Source of the DNA: Maratus speciosus
Taxonomy: Eukaryota; Arthropoda; Arachnida; Araneae; Salticidae
Assembly (NCBI GenBank): GCA_963932465.1
Contig: OZ010795.1
Span: forward strand, 519,007,451 to 519,071,450
Length of the DNA: 64,000 bases
Reading direction: 5' to 3'
Part shown: in pieces, positions 58,166 through 64,000 of the stretch
Layout of the letters: every line of letters begins with the position of its first letter
How positions within the stretch are numbered: position 1 is the stretch's first letter
Made by a program: the position numbers and the translations under genes
The notes under the pieces: generated by a model
Databases searched by the model: none
What the model saw: only the letters and a program-made list of their open reading frames with translations
Told to the model about the DNA's origin: nothing

Positions 58166-59800
58166 GTATCAATGTTATGAACAAACGAAGGCATATGAAG
58201 GATTAGATATCCGATTTTTTTTCGTTAAGTTTCTTATTATTACTCTTTTTTTGCCGAAATTGTGGATTTTTCTGCGATACTGACGTTATGTGCATACTTT
58301 TCTGTAGATGTTGTTTAAAGAGAGGATCGCAAATGTAGAATTTTTTAGTTGATGCAAATAACATCATGCTGTATATTATAAAAGTGTATATTTTAAGTCT
58401 TAAAACTCAATATGTTTTGTACTGTCTATATTTAAGTGCATTTTTTTTCATCGGGGACGACACTAAATACAGAAAAAGCAGAATTCCTGTTTTCTAGTTT
58501 TCTAATTTAATTTCGTTTTAAGCATATTAATTACAATGAATTTTTTTATTATTTTACTAATACGTTCAGTAAGTTTTTGATTATCCTCTTTCTTTACAAT
58601 CATAAAACATTTTTTTTTTTTACTCCGTGGATTTCCACGAGCTGTAGAACGCTCAGTTTGGGCTCTGTCAGCCTTTTTCGTAAGCAAACAACCTCTAGCT
58701 TTAGTAAATATTATGGAAGGAAGAAAATTTTAATATATGAAGCTTTTTCCTAGAAATGAAATAACAATAATTAATAACGCATTAAATATTTGAGAACAAA
58801 TTATCCCAAGGATACGAGTCTCTCCCCTCTATTCATAAATTTTTGATAAATACTTTTACTAGAAATATATTATACACCTAATTAATTCAGTTTTTAAGCA
58901 ATTCACGATAAACATGGGTTATGCAAAACATTTGTATATTTTACGTATGATTTCATGTACAAATTTTAACGAATACTTCGGTTTTAATGGTAATTTGCTT
59001 TAAAATTATTCACATCGATAGTTGTTCCGTATAAATTGTATTGTAATCTGAAAATGGTATGTTTGTTTGCCTGTCTGTTTTAATTTCTTTTAGGTAATAA
59101 CTAAAAATTGTCTGATTGCCACTAAATTTAAGTATGTTGTTTTGGGACGCAGTACTAATGTACTCCAAAATTGCTGCAAAACCAAAATTTAACCATCAGG
59201 TCTTACCAACTGCAAAATGACGTCAACCTGACGCACGGGCAGATTTGCCTTGTTTTATTATGTATTATTATTTACAGAGATACGTCAAAATTGTTACTAT
59301 ATGATTGTCAACTGCGGGTCCAAATGAGAGATATTAGCAGCAATGAAATTTAAAGAGAATATTAAAGGAGTGTCATCCCAAAACATTCTGTTTTACCGCA
59401 TCACTCTTACTAAAATATCGCCAAAATACAAAAAGTTAATGGATAAGTGCTACAGCAGTTGAAAGTGGTTATTGCATACTATACACTGCTTCATATTGCA
59501 TGTCATATGATCAAAACCTTTCTAAGTTTGCGCATAATCTTATTTTGGGCTTTTTTGATCATAAAGCTTATAACTCATGGATGATTTTGACACATGGGAC
59601 GTATTAAACACATTAATAGATAGAGATTTCATGTCGAGAAAAGAAGTTTAAATGGTAGTAAAAGAATTTAAGTCAGGTTACCAATAAGTATGCTATATAT
59701 TTCTTTATTATGTACAATATTTATACTGAAGGAAGAGTTTGTATTTTTTACGGTAGCGGCGGCAGAGAAGAGAAAGAAAGCGGCATTATTTCCAGTCTTA
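58166..59800. other. Noncoding stretch
   Basis: No gene supported. A minus-strand segment at about 58590-58700 (TKKADRAQTERSTARGNPR) is unusually protein-like but is short and has no partner exons. The rest is AT-rich. Confidence 0.4.
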
Positions 59801-61141
59801 CACTGCAAATAAAGGAGTCTTAAAGTAAGACAGAAAAACGACTGAAAAAGCATTTAAGACACGTAAATGTCTTAATATAGAGCTTAAACATAATAGATAC
59901 CTTAATTGAAGATACTTGTGTGTCTTAATGGACTGGTAGTAGAAATGAACTAGTATTAAGTGTCTTAATATGGTGAAATGTCTTAAACAGCATACTGCAG
60001 TAGACCGCCATATTTGTTATTTGTTGTTGTGTGCCGTGCTCGAATCGAAAACGATTTCCTTCTATAAATGTGAAAAAATCGCTGTGAAATGTGAATAAAT
60101 GAACAGTGGACAAGCATTTCAATCTCTATTGTCGAGCCCTTTCAGGGCAAAATGCAATACCCTTTCTGACAGCTGAGATAATCCTCTGTGGAATGCAGTA
60201 GCACATGTAAAAGAAACGCGAAGTATGTGAACCTCGTGCTAATTCTAAGACTTTTAGTCTAACTGGGTTTTCTATGATAGCTGGTTAATTTAAATGAAAT
60301 ATATATTTATCAGTTATCTAGAAATCTTTGTTGGACAAAAAAAAAATATTTCCTCTATCTAAACAAAGGAATATAATTTACTAGATGCAAACGGGTAAGT
60401 GATTTATAAAATATAATACTCCATTTTGTTCCGCTAATGTTGTCTATATATTATATTATTTTTAGAACAAATTTGATTTTAACATATATTAATGTTATCA
60501 ATGTTTTTATGAGGTTCCATTTCTAAAGTATACATTTATTTCTAACATTTTAAATTAATATTAATACATATATACGCTATTGTTTTCTGTGGGTTTTTTT
60601 TTCTTTTCGTACTATAAAATGCAATACAGTATTGTTTAACTCTGTGTTTTTACGCAGTTTATTTTCTTATATAAAAAAAACTTTAATCATATTTATTTAT
60701 TTATTTATTTTTGAGTAAAAAAAAATAACTGTCTCATTTTTAATTATATTTATTATTGCAACAGTCGTAAAAATTTATTTTGTTGTTGAAACACACTGAA
60801 TTAGGTAAGCTTTTTTTTTTCTCTCCAATGAAAACATGAATGAATTAACATATAAATATTTGACACCTTTAATTATTAAATGCCCTTGTATGTTAAACTG
60901 AAGCAAAAAGACATACAATGTTTTCAGATTTTTCTAATTATCTGATGGAAAATGTTTATATATGAACGGTGAATTTAATAATTTGAAATTATATGTAAAA
61001 TTATTTAAAATATCCACTCCTGTTTAACAAGCACATCATTAACTGTTGTATCATAAAATGATTTCTTAAGTGATTTTAATATTTTACAACAAGATAATTT
61101 TGAATAATAAAATCTTACGTAAATGATTATTTTAATTTCAC

Positions 61142-61199
<58 letters not shown>

Positions 61200-61620
61200 T
61201 GTAATCAGAAATTTTAAATATGCTTCAAATGTTTGTTTATGAAAATGTGCCCGGATTAGTGTTTGTGTACATTTTCCTTAAATTATAAATGAAATATAAG
61301 AATTTGTTATGATTTACCTTATGAAGCATAGAAACATTTCATAAAGAGGAGGGTAGATTTGTCGATTTGAAAATAACATTATATTTATCTTGTCTACACT
61401 GTTGAAGGGGTGAGGAATTTCGTTTTTAATTACATTGAATCTATGGAAAAATAACATAAATAATAATCCCAGATATGGTTTGCATATATGTCTAATAATT
61501 TAAATTGACTAAATGATTAATAAACTTCTTGAACTATTTTCCAAAGTAAATAAAGAAATAATTAATATTTTTAAATACTTGAAAATGGATTAATATAATC
61601 TTGGCATCAAAACTGATAAA

Positions 61621-61670
<50 letters not shown>

Positions 61671-62021
61671 ATAAATAAATAAAAATAAAAAATGCAATCT
61701 GTTGTAGTCTTCCATAATTAGCAAACATTTATTTTAGCCTGCTGTTAATGAGATAGTGTAAATAAGAGAAAAAAAATCTTCTAAGATGTTTCGAGTGTCT
61801 TAAAAGACCTCATTTTAGACGCTTCAAATGTCTAAAAAATAGCGGCTTTTTAAGACGTTTCAAGTGTTTTAAAAATGGCCGCGTTTTAAGACGTTTCCAA
61901 TGTATTAAATTCAGATGCAAAAAGGTGTCTTAAAAAGTAAGACACCCTTTTTTCACTTAAAATGTGACCATTCACTTAAGACACTTTTTAAACTGAATTT
62001 CAGACGTTTGCGTTTACAGTG
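59801..62021. mobile_element. 2.2-kb CACTG/TA element with GTCTTAA subterminal repeats
   Basis: CACTGCAAATAAAGG at the left and the inverse CACTGTAAACGCAAACG at the right, each with TA outside. Both ends carry arrays of GTCTTAA / TTAAGAC words (59817-59995, 61775-61985), for example TTTAAGACGTTTCAAGTG. It has the same architecture as the 18.4-kb element but different sequence. The interior is noncoding with A-runs at about 61147-61197 and 61624-61669. A slightly CpG-richer block at 60000-60250 resembles neither a known gene nor a repeat. Confidence 0.75.
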
Positions 62022-62116
62022 TACTAATGCTAACTACGAGTATATTCATTTTGTAAAATAAAAATTGTTTAGAAATTGTTTTAAAAAGACAGAATTAAGA
62101 AAGTTAAAATTATACA

Positions 62117-62284
62117 CAGTAGATTCCCGATTATCCAAGTTAACATTGACCAAGCTTACCTCGAATAAGTAAAAAACTCGGAGACACCGAACTTTCAACA
62201 ATCGTCATTAACGATAAACGTTCCTTTGCTGCAATTGTATTAGTTCCGCCAGAATTGCGGCTGAAGTCAATTCTTGCTCCTCAA
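62117..62284 (-). pseudogene. pogo/Tigger-like end with possible transposase C-terminal scrap
   Basis: CAGTAGATTCCCGATTATCC at 62117 is a pogo-type terminal word. Just inside, the minus strand from 62284 to a stop at 62208 reads EEQELTSAAILAEL then IQLQQRNVYR, an acidic/helical segment of the sort found at the end of pogo-like transposases. The opposite end of the element was not found. Weak evidence. Confidence 0.35.
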
Positions 62285-62500
62285 AATGCATTCAATAGTT
62301 TTTTTGTTTTTTTTGTTTTTTTTTAAATCGAACAAAAACTTCGGGAAACAACATTTTCTTCTGATGGACATCGTTTTCATTAAACATCTACAAAAACAAG
62401 TTTTTACAAAACCGAATTTCAGTAATCATCAAATTTCGGCCGACAAAGAAAACGAAAATGTTCAAATTTTTTAAGTAGTTAATATATACATAAATATACA

Positions 62501-64000
62501 TCTACCCTATATATATAAAATCCTAATGAAACGAATTTATGAAACGAATGTATGAAACGGCTGAAATGTAATGATTCTTTGAATCGACTGATTAAACAAC
62601 TGCTTATGTTTCACGGCGATTTCTCCTAAAAAATGGAATACTTTGCGATGAAATTAACACCAAAAATCAGTATTGATTCGCAGATTTCAAAACTGGTATT
62701 AGAATTTTTAAATTCGAATAAGTTTTCGAAATATTAATTTTTTTCTAATTTTATATACATTTTTCTAATGATGGCAACTCAAATTTTAATCAAACAGATT
62801 TTTTTTTTCAGATTTTAGAAAAGGTTACTATTTTAAACTAATTTGGCGAGAAGTTTGGCCTCCCTTAAATGTATGCTAAGAAATGTATAATGTTACTTTT
62901 ATTCATAATTCAATTTGTATTTCATTATCATTTTATTTAATACAAACAGAAACATTTAAAATAAATGGCTTTCACTTCTTTATTTTTTTTAAACGAAATG
63001 AAAAGAAAAATATTAGGCACAGATGTCATATACGCACCGAGGTACCTAATTGGCGCCAAAATGTAATTATTTTGGTTGACATGGTAACCCGGCTATTGTT
63101 GTTTATTTAATAATAAGTGTTTATTTACTTTATTTTTTTTAATTGCATAAATTGTTTTGTTCTATAGTTAATTATTTTTTTGGTTATTTTGCTTTAAAAA
63201 TAAAAAATAATAGAAAATAATTAAAAAATACGGTACTACTTAGTTATTCCATCGACCCATTTCGCCAAATTATATAAATCGCCAAATTATACAAATTGAC
63301 ATAATTTTTATTTTAAATAACGAAAGAACGAAGAAAATAGTATAACATTAATAAATATACAAATAAAACGTCGAAATAAAAATCACTTAATGATGTAAAG
63401 ACGTGTAACTTGCTTAAAGTCAAGTGAATGTGACATTTATCAACCATTATTGGCATTTAATCTTATAGTTTGGCTTATAGTTTAATCTTATAGAAATCTT
63501 ATAGATTTTTGTTCGACGGGATAACTAAGTAGTACCAAAAATACATATGTAACTGGTATTCGAAAACGAGGATTTCGCCAAATTTTCGTAAAAAATATCA
63601 CGCCAAACCTGGTGCGTATATGGCATCTGGCCAAATAGTAAATGATGTAACAAACGATGACATTTAATTTCAACCTCAAAGCAATGTTTTAATTTACCAC
63701 TCGAAAAAAAAAATGCTAACTGGCGGGTTGAAAAATAGTTATTGGCGAGATTTGCACCCGGCTAGCGTAACAGTACCAATAATTCTTTGCGACAATGCTT
63801 TTATGTAGTATTATTCGAAAAAAAAAAATTGATTTTTTTTAATCGAAATGGAAAACTTTCGGCACAGATGCCACATACGGTCCCATATTGGCGCTATTTT
63901 TTTCTGACGCCAATGCCATATATATAACACAACGGGAACTTAACTGGCGCCAGAGTACCGTTATTTTGCTTGATTTGATAAGCCGGATGTTGTTGTTTAT
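62501..64000 (+). mobile_element. Helitron-B, third copy, cut by the window end
   Basis: TC (TCTACCCTATATATATAAAA) follows A in a TA-rich tract. From AATCCTAATGAAACG on it matches Helitron copies 1 and 2 from about 20670 and 25770 onward, including GGTAACCCGGCTATTG and TTTCGCCAAATT blocks. It lacks the ~1.15-kb A part. From about 63855 GGCACAGATG repeats the element start of the GGCGCCA-type segment, so an internal duplication or second fragment is present. No coding capacity. The 3' end lies beyond 64000. Confidence 0.75.

Noticed and set aside
61147..61197. Long A-run as a retroposon tail
   Set aside because: It lies inside the CACTG element with no upstream retroelement body and no flanking target duplication.

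Overview
The window is AT-rich, intron-rich eukaryotic DNA, almost certainly from an arthropod and probably a chelicerate. It carries Tc1/mariner, hAT, pogo-like, piggyBac-like, Helitron, Helentron/DINE-type and Penelope-like elements, a tRNA-derived SINE and long (TA)n tracts. No complete host gene can be recognised. The only long intact reading frames are a 343-residue Tc1/mariner transposase (3246-4277, +) and a 1001-residue Penelope-like polyprotein with an N-terminal GIY-YIG endonuclease followed by a reverse transcriptase (52930-55935, +).

Left third (1-18961). A 371-bp tandem duplication carrying a Helitron 3' terminus opens the window. An intact Tc1/mariner copy with DD36E spacing follows, with a SINE just downstream in a perfect 10-bp target duplication. 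Next come a 75-bp-TIR element with a short unidentified ORF, a long palindrome (7025-7622), Helitron fragments, two DINE/Helentron-like elements built around ~150-bp minisatellites, a frameshifted Mutator-like transposase remnant, an empty-site copy of repeat family R1 (16073-17030), and an element whose long inverted arms each contain a tRNA-like Pol III promoter.

Middle (19491-34140). Two non-autonomous Helitrons of about 3.5 kb lie head to tail, separated only by a (TA)n spacer into which a decayed Tc1-like element has jumped. Each Helitron carries a piggyBac-type MITE at the same place. Then come a small palindromic MITE, a fourth DINE-like element with nine ~150-bp units, and several degenerate minisatellites.

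Right half (34013-64000). This is a deep transposon nest. Family R1 (34013-34140 plus 56336-57131) is split by the Penelope-like element. That element's 5' leader is split by an 18.4-kb element with CACTG termini and TA flanks (34330-52744). Inside that lie a hAT (38309-41088), pogo-like MITEs, a rearranged mariner fragment, and two nested hAT-type elements holding a further MITE. The minus strand of the same 18.4-kb interval contains a CpG-rich promoter-like block and several short exon-like segments with good splice sites, so it may carry an intron-containing gene, either its own or captured. The window ends with a piggyBac-like MITE, a second CACTG/TA element (59801-62021), a pogo-like remnant and the start of a third Helitron.

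All boundaries and target duplications were read by eye. No database comparison was possible, so family names rest on motifs.
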